Of a stretch of DNA of 64,000 nt, positions 20,938-29,711 are shown piece by piece (positions within the stretch are counted from its first letter, which is position 1; every line of letters starts with the position of its first letter). The notes under the pieces were generated by a model. That model had not been told where the DNA came from. It did not search any database and worked only from the letters and a program-made list of their open reading frames with translations. Both the position numbers and the translations under genes were made by a program. The DNA comes from JAGVSZ01 sp019137045 (GTDB lineage: Bacteria > Pseudomonadota > Gammaproteobacteria > Burkholderiales > SG8-39). The DNA lies in NCBI GenBank assembly GCA_046347635.1, contig JAXMFT010000001.1, positions 372,001 through 436,000 on the forward strand, given 5' to 3'.

Positions 20938-23121
20938 ATGACAAGCACCCAACGCATCGCGCACGGCCTGTGCACCGCGCTCGCCCTCGCGCTCGCAGCC
21001 TCGGGGGGAGAGGTCCGCGGCCAGGCGCCGGCCGCGCCGGTCGCGGTCGCGCCGCAGCCCGGCGACGACACCGTCACGCTCAACTTCGTGGGCGCCGACG
21101 TCCACGCCGTGATCAAGGCGGTGGCCGAGATGACCGGGCGCAACTTCCTGATCGATCCGCGCGTGCAGGGCACGGTGAGCATCGTCGCCCCGCGCCCGGT
21201 GCCGCGCAACATGGTGTTCCCGATCCTGCTCTCCGCGCTGCGCGTGCAGGGCTTCGCCGCGGTCGGCGGCGACCTGGGCGTGATCCACGTCGTGCCGGAG
21301 GCGGACGCGAAGTTCTACGGCTCGGCGCGCGACCCGCGCCGCGCCCGCGGCGACCAGATCGTGACCGAGGTGTTCCACCTCCAGTACGAGTCGGCCGCGC
21401 AGATGGTGCCGGTGCTGCGGCCGCTGGTGGCGCCGAACAACGTGATCAATGCGTTCCCCGCCTCCAACATGCTGGTCGTGACCGACTACGCATCCAACCT
21501 CGAGCGCATCCGCAAGGTGATCGGCACGGTCGACCAGCCGGGCGCCTCCGAGCTCGCCACCGTCAAGCTGCGCTTCGCCGCGGCGGTGGACGTCGGCCAG
21601 GCGGTGCAGCGGCTCGTTCCCGAGGCCTCGCAGGCCGCCGCGCCCGGCGCGGGGCCGCGCGTGGCGGTGTCCGTCGATCCGCGCACCAACAGCCTGCTCG
21701 TGCGCGCGGACAACCCGGCGCTCGCGAAGCGCATCCGCGAGCTGGCCGCGAGCATGGACGTGCCGAGCGCCTCCGGCGGCAACATCCACGTCGTCTATCT
21801 CAAGAACGCCGAGGCGACGCGCCTCGCCGAGTCGCTGCGCGCCATGATCTCGGGGCAGCCGGTCGCGCAGCGGACCTCCACGCCGCTCGGTCCGGCGACG
21901 CCGGCCGGCTTCGGCGGGACGACCGGGCTCGGCGCCCCGGTGCAGGTGGCGCAGGCGGCGCCCGCGGCGGCCACCGCGGCGGCGCCGTCCCCGGGCGCCG
22001 CGGCCGCTGCCGGCGCGCTCACCACCGCCTCGATCCAGGCGCACCAGGAGACCAACTCGCTCGTCATCATCGCGCCCGATGCGGTGTACAACTCGCTGCG
22101 CAGCGTGATCGACAAGCTCGACGCGCGCCGCGCGCAGGTTTTCGTCGAGGCGCTGATCGTCGAGATCGCCGCCAGCAAGTCCGGCGAGTTCGGCATCCAG
22201 TGGCAGGCGCTGCCCAACGGGAACACCAATGCCACGCAGGGATTCGGGATCCAGAACTTCAACGCGACGCCCGGCTCGAACATCGGGCAGATCGCGCAGA
22301 ACCCGACCTCGATCGGCCAGGGCCTGAGCCTCGGCCTGATCCGCGGCCGCATCACCTTCGGCGGGTTGGAGATCCTGAACCTCGCGGCGCTGGTGCGCGC
22401 GCTCGACAAGGACTCCACCGCGAACATCCTCTCCACGCCGCAGCTGCTCACGCTCGACAACGAGGAGGCGCGCATCCAGGTCGGGCAGAACATCCCGATC
22501 GTCACCGGCAGCTTCACGCTCGCCGGCGCCGGCGGCGGCGTGGTGAACCCCTTCCAGACCGTCGACCGCCGCGACATCGGCGTCGCGCTGCGCATCCGCC
22601 CGCAGATCGCCGAGGGCGGCACGGTGCGCATGCAGATCTACCAGGAGGTCTCGAGCATCTTCAACGCGCAGAGCGCGCAGGGGATCATCCTCAACAAGCG
22701 CTCGATCGAGTCGAACGTGGTGGTGGACGACGGCCAGATCATCGTGCTCGGCGGGCTGATCTCCGACGACGTGCAGACCGGCAAGGAGGCGGTCCCGGTG
22801 CTCGGCGACATCCCGGTGCTCGGCACGCTGTTCCGCTACGACACCCGGCGGCGCGAGAAGATCAACCTGATGGTGTTCCTGCGCCCGGTGGTGCTGCGCG
22901 ACGACACCATGACCGCGACCCTCACCGGCAACCGCTACGACTACATCCGCGGGGTGCAGAGCGCGCTGCAGCCGCCCGACCGCATTGCGCTGCCGAGCAT
23001 GCGCGACAACCAGCTGCCCCCGGCGCTCCCGCCGCTGCTGCCCGGCCAGCCGGCCGTCCCGCCGCGCGAGCCCGCGTCCGCAGCGCCGCAGCGCGAAGCC
23101 GCGCCGCCGCCGCCGCAATGA
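20938..23121 (+). CDS. gspD: Type II secretion system secretin GspD
   Basis: A 727-residue outer-membrane secretin. Signal peptide MTSTQRIAHGLCTALALALA; N0 domain (VTLNFVGADVHAVIKAVAEM, TGRNFLIDPRVQGTVSIVAP); repeated N1-N3 domains, the last interrupted by an Ala/Gly/Pro-rich insert around residues 310-365; then the secretin core (VFVEALIVEIAASKSGEFGI, LLTLDNEEARIQVGQNIPIV, VDDGQIIVLGGLI, PVLGDIPVLGTLFRYD). The C terminus after residue 690 is a Pro/Ala-rich tail without a clear pilotin-binding S domain. It forms the pore through which folded periplasmic proteins leave. Its stop overlaps the gspE ATG. Confidence 0.96.
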   Translation: MTSTQRIAHGLCTALALALAASGGEVRGQAPAAPVAVAPQPGDDTVTLNFVGADVHAVIKAVAEMTGRNFLIDPRVQGTVSIVAPRPVPRNMVFPILLSALRVQGFAAVGGDLGVIHVVPEADAKFYGSARDPRRARGDQIVTEVFHLQYESAAQMVPVLRPLVAPNNVINAFPASNMLVVTDYASNLERIRKVIGTVDQPGASELATVKLRFAAAVDVGQAVQRLVPEASQAAAPGAGPRVAVSVDPRTNSLLVRADNPALAKRIRELAASMDVPSASGGNIHVVYLKNAEATRLAESLRAMISGQPVAQRTSTPLGPATPAGFGGTTGLGAPVQVAQAAPAAATAAAPSPGAAAAAGALTTASIQAHQETNSLVIIAPDAVYNSLRSVIDKLDARRAQVFVEALIVEIAASKSGEFGIQWQALPNGNTNATQGFGIQNFNATPGSNIGQIAQNPTSIGQGLSLGLIRGRITFGGLEILNLAALVRALDKDSTANILSTPQLLTLDNEEARIQVGQNIPIVTGSFTLAGAGGGVVNPFQTVDRRDIGVALRIRPQIAEGGTVRMQIYQEVSSIFNAQSAQGIILNKRSIESNVVVDDGQIIVLGGLISDDVQTGKEAVPVLGDIPVLGTLFRYDTRRREKINLMVFLRPVVLRDDTMTATLTGNRYDYIRGVQSALQPPDRIALPSMRDNQLPPALPPLLPGQPAVPPREPASAAPQREAAPPPPQ

Positions 23122-24674
23122 CCGCGCGCGCTCCCGCCGCCGTCCTCGACGCGCACGGGCCGTCGACCGTCTTCGCGGCGCAGCTCGACGCCGGCTTCGT
23201 CAAGCAGCTGCCCTACCACTTCGCGCGCGCGAAGGGCGTGATCGCCGCGCGGCGCGTCGGCGACGCGGTCGAGCTATGGGTGCGGCCCGGGGTCACCGCC
23301 GCCGCGCTGAGCGAGGCGCGGCGCGTGCTCGGCGCCCCGGTGCGCACGCTGATGCTCGCGCCCGAGCTCTTCGAGCGCCGGCTCGCGCAGCTCTACACCA
23401 AGGACGCGAGCGGCGCCGAGGCGCTGATGGACGACATCAGCGACGCGGCCGACCTGCAGAGCCTCGCCGAGGGGCTGCCGGAGGTCACCGACCTCCTCGA
23501 GGCCGAGGACGACGCGCCGGTCATCCGCTTCATCAACGCGCTCCTCACCCAGGCGCTGCGCGAGCGCGCTTCCGACATCCACTTCGAGGCGTTCGAGGCG
23601 CGCTCGCTCGTGCGCTTCCGCATCGACGGCACGCTGCGCGACGTGCTCGAGCCGCCGCGTCCGCTGCACGCGGCGCTCGTCTCGCGCGTGAAGGTCATGG
23701 CGAGCCTCGACATCGCCGAGAAGCGCCTGCCCCAGGACGGCCGCATCACGCTGCGCATCGCCGGGCGGCCGGTCGACGTGCGCGTCTCGACCCTGCCGAC
23801 CGGCCACGGCGAGCGCGTGGTGCTGCGCCTGCTCGACAAGCAGCAGGGCCGGCTCGAGCTCGGCGGTCTCGGCATGGACGAGCCGACCCGCGACAAGGTC
23901 GACCACCTGATCCGGCAGGCGCACGGCATCGTGCTCGTGACCGGGCCGACCGGATCGGGCAAGACCACGACGCTGTACGCCGCGCTCACGCGCCTGGACG
24001 CCGGCAAGCTGAACATCATGACGGTCGAGGACCCGATCGAGTACGACCTCGACGGCATCGGCCAGACCCAGGTCAACCCGCAGATCGACATGACGTTCGC
24101 GCGCGCGCTGCGCGCGATCCTGCGCCAGGACCCCGACGTGGTGATGATCGGCGAGATCCGCGACCTCGAGACCGCACGCATCGCGGTGCAGGCGAGCCTC
24201 ACCGGCCACCTCGTGCTCGCCACGCTGCACACCAACGATTCCGCCGGCGCGGTCACCCGGCTGATCGACATGGGCGTCGAGCCGTTCCTGCTCGCCTCCA
24301 CGCTGCTCGGGGTGCTCGCGCAGCGGCTGGTGCGCCGGCTCTGCCCGGACTGCCGCAAGCCGGGGACGCTCACCCCGACCGAGCGCGACCAGCTCCCCGC
24401 GGCCGCGCGCGAGCGGCCCGTCTACGCCGCGGTCGGCTGCCCGAAGTGCAAGGGGTCGGGCTACCTCGGCCGCACCGGCATCTACGAGCTGCTGGTGGTC
24501 GACGAGGAGATGCGCCGCCTCGTCCACGACGGCGCGGCCGAGGCGGCGCTGCGCGCGCACGGCCAGGCGCGCGGCATGACGATGCTGCGCGACGACGGCC
24601 TGCGCTGGGTCGGCGCGGGCGACACGACCGTCGAGGAAGTGCTGCGCGTCACGCGCGCGACGGACGTCGACTGA
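23118..24674 (+). CDS. gspE: Type II secretion system assembly ATPase GspE
   Basis: A 518-residue secretion ATPase. Walker A GPTGSGKTTT starts at residue 276, Asp box and Walker B (RQDPDVVMIGEIRDLETA) lie near 335-350, the His box (LATLHTND) near 370, and the zinc-binding tetracysteine is formed by CPDC (about 409) and CPKC (about 440). The N-terminal GspL-binding part (QLPYHFARAKGVIAARR) is present. The hexamer powers pseudopilus assembly at the inner membrane. Confidence 0.97.
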   Translation: MTARAPAAVLDAHGPSTVFAAQLDAGFVKQLPYHFARAKGVIAARRVGDAVELWVRPGVTAAALSEARRVLGAPVRTLMLAPELFERRLAQLYTKDASGAEALMDDISDAADLQSLAEGLPEVTDLLEAEDDAPVIRFINALLTQALRERASDIHFEAFEARSLVRFRIDGTLRDVLEPPRPLHAALVSRVKVMASLDIAEKRLPQDGRITLRIAGRPVDVRVSTLPTGHGERVVLRLLDKQQGRLELGGLGMDEPTRDKVDHLIRQAHGIVLVTGPTGSGKTTTLYAALTRLDAGKLNIMTVEDPIEYDLDGIGQTQVNPQIDMTFARALRAILRQDPDVVMIGEIRDLETARIAVQASLTGHLVLATLHTNDSAGAVTRLIDMGVEPFLLASTLLGVLAQRLVRRLCPDCRKPGTLTPTERDQLPAAARERPVYAAVGCPKCKGSGYLGRTGIYELLVVDEEMRRLVHDGAAEAALRAHGQARGMTMLRDDGLRWVGAGDTTVEEVLRVTRATDVD

Positions 24675-24689
24675 GCGCGGCGGGTACGG

Positions 24690-25917
24690 ATGTCCGGGTA
24701 CAAGTACGAAGCGCTCGCTCCCGACGGCAGGGTGCGCCGCGGCGTGCTCGAGTCGGACAGCCCGCGCCAGGCGCGCGCGCGCCTGCGCGAGCAGGGGCTG
24801 CTGCCGGTCGAGATCGAGGCGATCGCCCAGGCCGGGGCGCAGGGCTCGCCCGCGACCGCGCGGCGCCTGCCTCGACGCGGCCGGCGGCTCGGCGCCGCCG
24901 CGCTCGCGCTGCTGACCCGCCAGCCGCGACGCCCTCGGCGCCGGCCTCACGGTCGAGCAGGCGCTGAACGCGCTGATCGACCAGTCGGAGCGCGACGGCG
25001 AGCGCCAGATCCTCGCCGCGGTGCGCGGCGACGTGCTCGCCGGCCAGCCGCTCGCGCGCGCGCTGGGCCGCCACCCCGCGGCGTTCCCCGAGGTCTACGT
25101 CACGCTGGTCGACGCCGGCGAGCGCTCGGGGCGGCTCGCCGACGTGCTCGCGCGGCTCGCCGACTACACCGAGGAGCGCGAGCAGCTGCGCGCCAAGGTC
25201 GCGCTCGCGTTCGTCTACCCGGCGCTGGTGACGCTCGTCGCGGTGACGGTGGTGACCGGGCTCCTCCTCTACGTCGTGCCGCAGGTGGTGCAGGTGTTCC
25301 AGAACGCGAACCAGCAGCTGCCCTTCCTGACGCGCGCGCTGATCGGGCTGTCGAACTTTCTGCGCGTCTACGGCGGGTTCGTCGTGATCGCGCTCGTCCT
25401 CGCGGTCGCGGCCGGCCGCGCCGCGGCTGCGGTGCCGCGGCTGCGCGCGCGCTGGCACGCCCAGCTGCTGCGGCTCCCGATCGTGGGGGCGCTCGCCCGC
25501 GGGCTCAACACCGCGCGGCTCGCCGCGACGCTCGCGATCCTGACCGGCAGCCGCGTGCCGCTGCTCGCGAGCCTGCGCGCCGGCGCGGGCGTCGTGTCCA
25601 ACGTGCCGATGAAGCACGCGCTCGAGGAGGCCGCCGCGCGCGTGCAGGAGGGCGCGAGCCTCTCGCGCTCGCTCGGCGCCTCGCGCCTGTTCCCGCCGCT
25701 CATGGTGCACATGATCGCGAGCGGCGAGGCGAGCGGGCGCCTCGCGGAGATGCTCGAGCGCACCGCCGTGCAGGCGACGCGCGAGCTCGAGCGCCGCATC
25801 GCGGCGTTCGTCGCCCTGCTCGAGCCGCTGCTCATCCTCGCGATGGGCGGGATCGTGCTGGCGATCGTGCTCGCGATCCTGCTGCCGATCTTCGAGCTGA
25901 ACCAGATCGTGCGCTGA
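24690..25917 (+). CDS. gspF: Type II secretion system inner-membrane platform protein GspF (frameshifted)
   Basis: The first frame (MSGYKYEALAPDGRVRRGVL) is GspF-like up to LALLTRQ near 24927. From about 24940 the protein continues in another frame as ALGAGLTVEQALNALIDQSE and runs normally to the stop at 25917, with three membrane segments (FVYPALVTLVAVTVVTGLLL; FVVIALVLAVAAG; LILAMGGIVLAIVLAILLPI). Two CC dinucleotides at the break stand where CTC codons would restore the expected RQLATLLGAGLT, so two separate single-base deletions explain the shift. The total length of about 409 residues is normal. GspF is the polytopic core of the assembly platform. Confidence 0.85.
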
Positions 25918-25924
25918 AGGCGAC

Positions 25925-26101
25925 ATGCACGCACGCGAGAGCCGGCTCGTCGCTGCGATCCTCGGCGCGGTGCTCGCTACGACGCTGCTCTGCGCGGCGT
26001 TCGCCGTGAGCGCGCGCGAGCCCGGCGCCGACGGGCCGCAGGCCGCCTGCCCGCGCGACCCCGGGGCTCGCGCGCAGCGCCGGGGGGACCGACGCCCATG
26101 A
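25925..26101 (+). CDS. Small hypothetical membrane/exported protein
   Basis: A 58-residue ORF starting 7 bp after gspF, with an N-terminal hydrophobic helix (LVAAILGAVLATTLLCAAFA) and a polar Arg/Pro-rich tail. Its stop overlaps the ATG of the next gene (ATGA), which argues that it is translated. I do not recognise the family. It could be a genuine small T2SS-linked protein, or the start of a longer one truncated by an indel like those in gspK and gspF. Confidence 0.45.
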   Translation: MHARESRLVAAILGAVLATTLLCAAFAVSAREPGADGPQAACPRDPGARAQRRGDRRP

Positions 26102-26541
26102 CCCTCGCGGCGCGGCTCGCGCGGGATCCGCACTACGTCGCGGCGATGCTGGCCGCCCCGGCCGTGTGGGTCGCGCTGTACGCCGCCGTCCGGACCCCGA
26201 GCGACCCGTCGTGGGCGCTGCCCGCGCCGCTGCGCTTCGCGGGCCTCGCGCTCGCGTGGCCGCTCCTCGAGGAGCTCGCGCTCCGCGGCGGCATCCAGCC
26301 GCTCCTCGCGCACACGCGCTGGGGCGCCCGCGAGAACTGGGGCGTCACGACCGCGAACGTGGCCACGAGCCTGCTGCTCGCCGCGGTGCACCTCGCGGCC
26401 CAGGCCCCGGCGCTCGCGGCGGCCACCTTCGCCCCGTCGCTCGTGTTCGGGCACTTCCGCGACCGTTACGCATCGATCGTGCCGGGCGCGGCGCTGCACG
26501 TGCTCTACAACGCCGGCTGGTTTCTCCTCGCCGGGACCTGA
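26098..26541 (+). CDS. CPBP glutamic-type intramembrane protease (MrtJ/JDVT-CTERM-like)
   Basis: A 147-residue protein with about four hydrophobic segments and the motifs of CPBP (Abi/Rce1) proteases: EELALRGGIQPLL (Glu-Glu plus Arg), TSLLLAAVHLAAQ (His), PSLVFGHFRDRY and a final HVLYNAGWFLL. The short length and the PSLVFGxxRDR block resemble the MrtJ proteases predicted to process JDVT-CTERM sorting signals. That subfamily assignment is from memory and tentative. It closes the gsp transcription unit. No protein with a recognisable JDVT-type tail occurs in the window. Confidence 0.78.
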   Translation: MTLAARLARDPHYVAAMLAAPAVWVALYAAVRTPSDPSWALPAPLRFAGLALAWPLLEELALRGGIQPLLAHTRWGARENWGVTTANVATSLLLAAVHLAAQAPALAAATFAPSLVFGHFRDRYASIVPGAALHVLYNAGWFLLAGT

Positions 26542-26600
26542 CGCCGCGCGGCGTGCCAAACTGCTGCGACGCTCCCGCGCCGCACGGGTAGCCTGTGCGC

Positions 26601-28640
26601 ATGTCGCTTCGCCTCCCGCGCCGGCTCGCGCTCGCCCTCGCCGCCGTCGCCGCGTTCGCCGTGCTCGCGGTCGCGGGCCTCGCCCTCCTCGTCCATGCGA
26701 TCGACCTCGGAAAGTACGCGCGGCTGGCGACCGACGCGGTGCAGACGGCCACCGGGCGCGAGCTGCGCATCCGCGGCCGGCTGGACGTCGAGCTGCTGCC
26801 GCGGCTCGCGCTCGTGGCCGAGGACGTCTCGTTCGCGAACGCGCCCTGGGGATCGCGGCCGGACATGGCGCGCGTGAAGCGCCTGGAGGCGAGCGTCGCC
26901 CTCCTCCCGCTGCTGCGCAAACAGGTCGAGATCACGCGCCTGGTCCTGGTCGAGCCCGACGTGCTGCTCGAGACCGACGCGAAGGGCGTCGGCAACTGGG
27001 TGTTCGGGCCGCGCGCCGCGGCGGCGAAGTCCGACCCGGCCGGCGGCGCCGGCGGCGTGGACTTCGAGGTGAGCGACGTACGCATCGACCGCGGCCAGCT
27101 CACCTGGCGCAACGGCGCGAGGAAGGAAGCGGTCCGCCTGTCGGTCGAGCGGCTGCGGCTCGAGCGCAGGGCGCTCGGCGACGCGCTGAACGTCGATCTG
27201 GCGGCCGCGTTCCGCGCGCAGCCGTTCACGCTCAAGGGTTCGATGGGCCGCGTCCAGCGCCTGCTCGCCGGGGATGCCGCGTGGCCGGTCGATCTCGCGT
27301 TCGCGACCGCGGGCGCGCACGCGAGCGCCAAGGGGACGATCGACTTCAGCGCGCGCATCCCCCGCCTCGAGGGCGACCTCCGGGCGGACGTGAAGGAAAC
27401 GGCCGCGCTCGCGCAGCTCGCCGGCGGTCCAGTCGCGCTGCCGACTCCGTTCGAGCTCAAGGCGAGGGGCACGACGAGCGGGGACGCGTACACGGTCGCG
27501 CCCCTGCGCGCGACTTTCGGCAAAAGCGTGATCGACGGCCGCGTCGTGCTGACCACCGGCGGCGCGCGGCCCATGGTCGCCGCACACCTGAAGGCGCCGC
27601 TCGTCGATCTCTCGCCGCTCGGCGCGCGCGGCAGGGGCGGCGGTGGGGGCGGCGGTGGGGGCGGCAGCGGCCGCGTGTTCAGCGACGCGCCGCTGCCGCT
27701 CGAGGCGCTGCGCGCGTTCGACGGCACGCTCGACGCGGCGATCGAGCGCCTCGTGCTCGTGAACGGCATCCCGCTCGAGAAGGTGCAGGTCGAGGCGGCG
27801 CTCAAGGACGGGCAGCTCACCGTGCAGCCGCTGCGGGCGGTCGTCGGCGGCGGCGCGCTCGACGCGCGCATGAGCCTCGACGCGCGGCGCGCCGGCGCAT
27901 CGGCGCTCGCCCTCAACGTCGCGGGCAAGGGCATCAGCGCCGAGAAGGTCGCGGCGTCGATGGGCCACGCCGGCTCGGTCACCGGCGGCGACATCGACCT
28001 CGCGCTCAACCTCGCCGGGCCGGGGCAGTCGCTCGCGCGCTTCGTGGGCGGCGCGAACGGCGAGATCCGCGCCACGATGGGGCCGGCGCGGGCCTCGGGT
28101 GCGGCGCTCGACTTCGGCGGCGACGTGCTGACCAGGGTGGCCGACCTGGCGAACCCGGGGCGCCGCAGCGTCAAGTCGAACGAGATCAGGTGCGCGGTCG
28201 TGCGCCTGCCGGTGCGCGCGGGCATCGCGACCGCGCAGCGCACCATCGCAATGGAGACCGCGCGCGTCAACCTGGTCGCCGCCGGCACGATCAACCTGCG
28301 CAACGAGACGCTCGACCTCGCGCTGCGGCCGACGGTGAACGAGGGGCTGGGAATCGGCGCGGCGAGCCTCGCCGAGCTGGTGCGCGTGACCGGCACGCTC
28401 GCGCATCCGAGCGTGGGCATCGACACGCTCGGCTCGGCGCGCACCGCGCTCTCGGTCGGCGGGGCGATCCTGACCGGCGGCCTGTCGCTGCTCGGCGAAG
28501 CGGCGCTGAAGAAGGGGGCCGCAGACCCTCATCCCTGCCAGACCGCCCTCGCGGGCGGAGTCGCCGCGGAGGCCGCCGGCGCGCCGGCGCAGCCGGAAGA
28601 CGGCGGCATGCTCGGCACGATCCGGCGCCTGTTCAAGTAG
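26601..28640 (+). CDS. AsmA family protein
   Basis: A 679-residue protein with an N-terminal membrane anchor (LALALAAVAAFAVLAVAGLALLV) followed by the AsmA pattern: IDLGKYARLATDAVQTATGR, ELRIRGRLDVELLPRLALVA, FANAPWGSRPDMARVKRLEA and LLPLLRKQVEITRLVLVEPD. A poly-Gly stretch separates the two halves near residue 350. The C-terminal half contains the usual RTIAMETARVNLVAAGTINL block. AsmA/TamB-like proteins bridge the periplasm and are implicated in outer-membrane lipid homeostasis. ATG 26601 is used; GTG 26595 is equally possible. Confidence 0.9.
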   Translation: MSLRLPRRLALALAAVAAFAVLAVAGLALLVHAIDLGKYARLATDAVQTATGRELRIRGRLDVELLPRLALVAEDVSFANAPWGSRPDMARVKRLEASVALLPLLRKQVEITRLVLVEPDVLLETDAKGVGNWVFGPRAAAAKSDPAGGAGGVDFEVSDVRIDRGQLTWRNGARKEAVRLSVERLRLERRALGDALNVDLAAAFRAQPFTLKGSMGRVQRLLAGDAAWPVDLAFATAGAHASAKGTIDFSARIPRLEGDLRADVKETAALAQLAGGPVALPTPFELKARGTTSGDAYTVAPLRATFGKSVIDGRVVLTTGGARPMVAAHLKAPLVDLSPLGARGRGGGGGGGGGGSGRVFSDAPLPLEALRAFDGTLDAAIERLVLVNGIPLEKVQVEAALKDGQLTVQPLRAVVGGGALDARMSLDARRAGASALALNVAGKGISAEKVAASMGHAGSVTGGDIDLALNLAGPGQSLARFVGGANGEIRATMGPARASGAALDFGGDVLTRVADLANPGRRSVKSNEIRCAVVRLPVRAGIATAQRTIAMETARVNLVAAGTINLRNETLDLALRPTVNEGLGIGAASLAELVRVTGTLAHPSVGIDTLGSARTALSVGGAILTGGLSLLGEAALKKGAADPHPCQTALAGGVAAEAAGAPAQPEDGGMLGTIRRLFK

Positions 28641-28675
28641 CAGACCGAGGCGCCAGGCGCCGCCTTTCTAGGGCA

Positions 28676-28699
28676 AGGGCTCTATTTCGGTCGAGCCCT
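28676..28699 (+). promoter_or_regulatory. Inverted repeat between asmA-like and phasin genes
   Basis: AGGGCTC (28676-28682) and GAGCCCT (28693-28699) form a perfect 7-bp inverted repeat with a 10-nt loop. No U-tract follows, so it may be a weak terminator of the AsmA-like gene or an operator in front of the phasin gene. Confidence 0.35.
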
Positions 28700-28770
28700 C
28701 TAGGGTTGTCGGCTATTTTCGTCCCCGGGATTGCAGATCTCGCTTCTCAACTCAAGAACAGGGGACGTTC

Positions 28771-29151
28771 ATGCTCGCCTACGAGCGGCAACTCACGCAG
28801 GTATTCGGGAAAGTGAAAGGTGCCTCGCGCGGCGCGTGGCTCGCCGGGCTGGGCGCGGTGGCGCGCGTGCAGTCGCGGGCGCCGCGCTACGTGTCGGGGC
28901 TCGTGAAGGACGGCGAGCGCTTCGAGGGCCGTGCGCTCAAATCGGCGAACGAGATCATCGCGACGATCCGGGAGTCGCGCGGGTACGGCGCGGTGCAGAA
29001 GGCCGCGCAGCCCTACCTCGGCCAGCTGCGCAAAGCCTACGGCGAGACCGCGACCGCGGTGCGTTCGCGCCTGAACGGCGCTGCGAAGAGGCCCGTCGCG
29101 AAGGCGAAGCGCAGCGTCAAGCGCGCAGTCAAGCGCGTTCGCGCGGCTTAG
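28771..29151 (+). CDS. Phasin-like protein with basic histone H1-like tail
   Basis: A 126-residue protein. The N-terminal part (GAWLAGLGAVARVQSRAPRY, VSGLVKDGERFEGRAL) matches the start of PhaF/PhaI-type phasins, which coat polyhydroxyalkanoate granules. The C-terminal 25 residues are Lys/Arg/Ala-rich with KRPVAKAKRSVKRAVKR, as in the DNA-binding tail of PhaF. It is much shorter than PhaF. A strong terminator follows directly. A role in tethering granules to the nucleoid is inference; no pha synthesis genes lie nearby. Confidence 0.72.
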   Translation: MLAYERQLTQVFGKVKGASRGAWLAGLGAVARVQSRAPRYVSGLVKDGERFEGRALKSANEIIATIRESRGYGAVQKAAQPYLGQLRKAYGETATAVRSRLNGAAKRPVAKAKRSVKRAVKRVRAA

Positions 29152-29165
29152 CCGGCTTCACCAGC

Positions 29166-29205
29166 AACAACGGCGCACGCCGCGAGGCGTGCGCCGTTGC
29201 GTTTT
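29166..29205 (+). terminator. Rho-independent terminator after the phasin gene
   Basis: CAACGGCGCACGC (29168-29180) pairs with GCGTGCGCCGTTG (29187-29199) in a 13-bp stem with a six-base loop, followed by CGTTTT. It lies 16 bp beyond the phasin stop. It also faces the 3' end of ssb on the other strand and may serve both genes. Confidence 0.9.
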
Positions 29206-29221
29206 CCAGGCGCCGCTGCGC

Positions 29222-29689
29222 TCAGAACGGAATGTCGTCGTCCATGTCCGACAGGGTGGTCGCGGGCTTCTTTGCCGCGGGCTTCGCGCCCGCGCCCACG
29301 GTCGCCGCCTCACCCGACTCGCGCCCTTCGCGCGGCGCCGCGTCGCCCATGCCCTCGCGCTTGCCGAGGAGCTGCATGCTGTCTGCGACGATCTCGGTCG
29401 AGTAGCGGTCCTGCCCTTCCTTGTCCTGCCACTTGCGGGTGCGGATCCGGCCTTCCACGTACACCTGCGAGCCCTTCTTCAGGTACTGGCCGGCGATCTC
29501 CGCCAGCCGCCCGAAGAACGCGATGCGGTGCCACTCGGTGGCCTCCTTCATCTCGCCGCTCGCCTTGTCCTTCCAGCGGTCGGTGGTCGCGACGCGGATG
29601 TTGGTGATCGCATCGCCGCTCGGCATGTAGCGCGTCTCCGGGTCGGCGCCGAGGTTGCCCACCAGGATCACTTTGTTCACTGACGCCAT
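29222..29689 (-). CDS. ssb: Single-stranded DNA-binding protein
   Basis: A 155-residue SSB. The OB fold (MASVNKVILVGNLGADPETR; ATEWHRIAFFGRLAEIAGQY; KKGSQVYVEGRIRTRKWQD) occupies about residues 1-110. A flexible Gly/Ala/Lys linker leads to the acidic protein-interaction tip DMDDDIPF. The ATG at 29689 follows a GGAGGG ribosome binding site and gives the canonical N terminus. It binds ssDNA as a tetramer in replication and repair. It lies downstream of the MFS gene and near uvrA. Confidence 0.97.
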   Translation of the reverse strand: MASVNKVILVGNLGADPETRYMPSGDAITNIRVATTDRWKDKASGEMKEATEWHRIAFFGRLAEIAGQYLKKGSQVYVEGRIRTRKWQDKEGQDRYSTEIVADSMQLLGKREGMGDAAPREGRESGEAATVGAGAKPAAKKPATTLSDMDDDIPF

Positions 29690-29711
29690 CACGCCCTCCG
29701 TTTGACTGGTT

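Noticed and set aside
25925..26101. JDVT-CTERM cargo protein for the CPBP protease
   Set aside because: The small ORF has an N-terminal rather than C-terminal hydrophobic segment and no JDVT-like motif.
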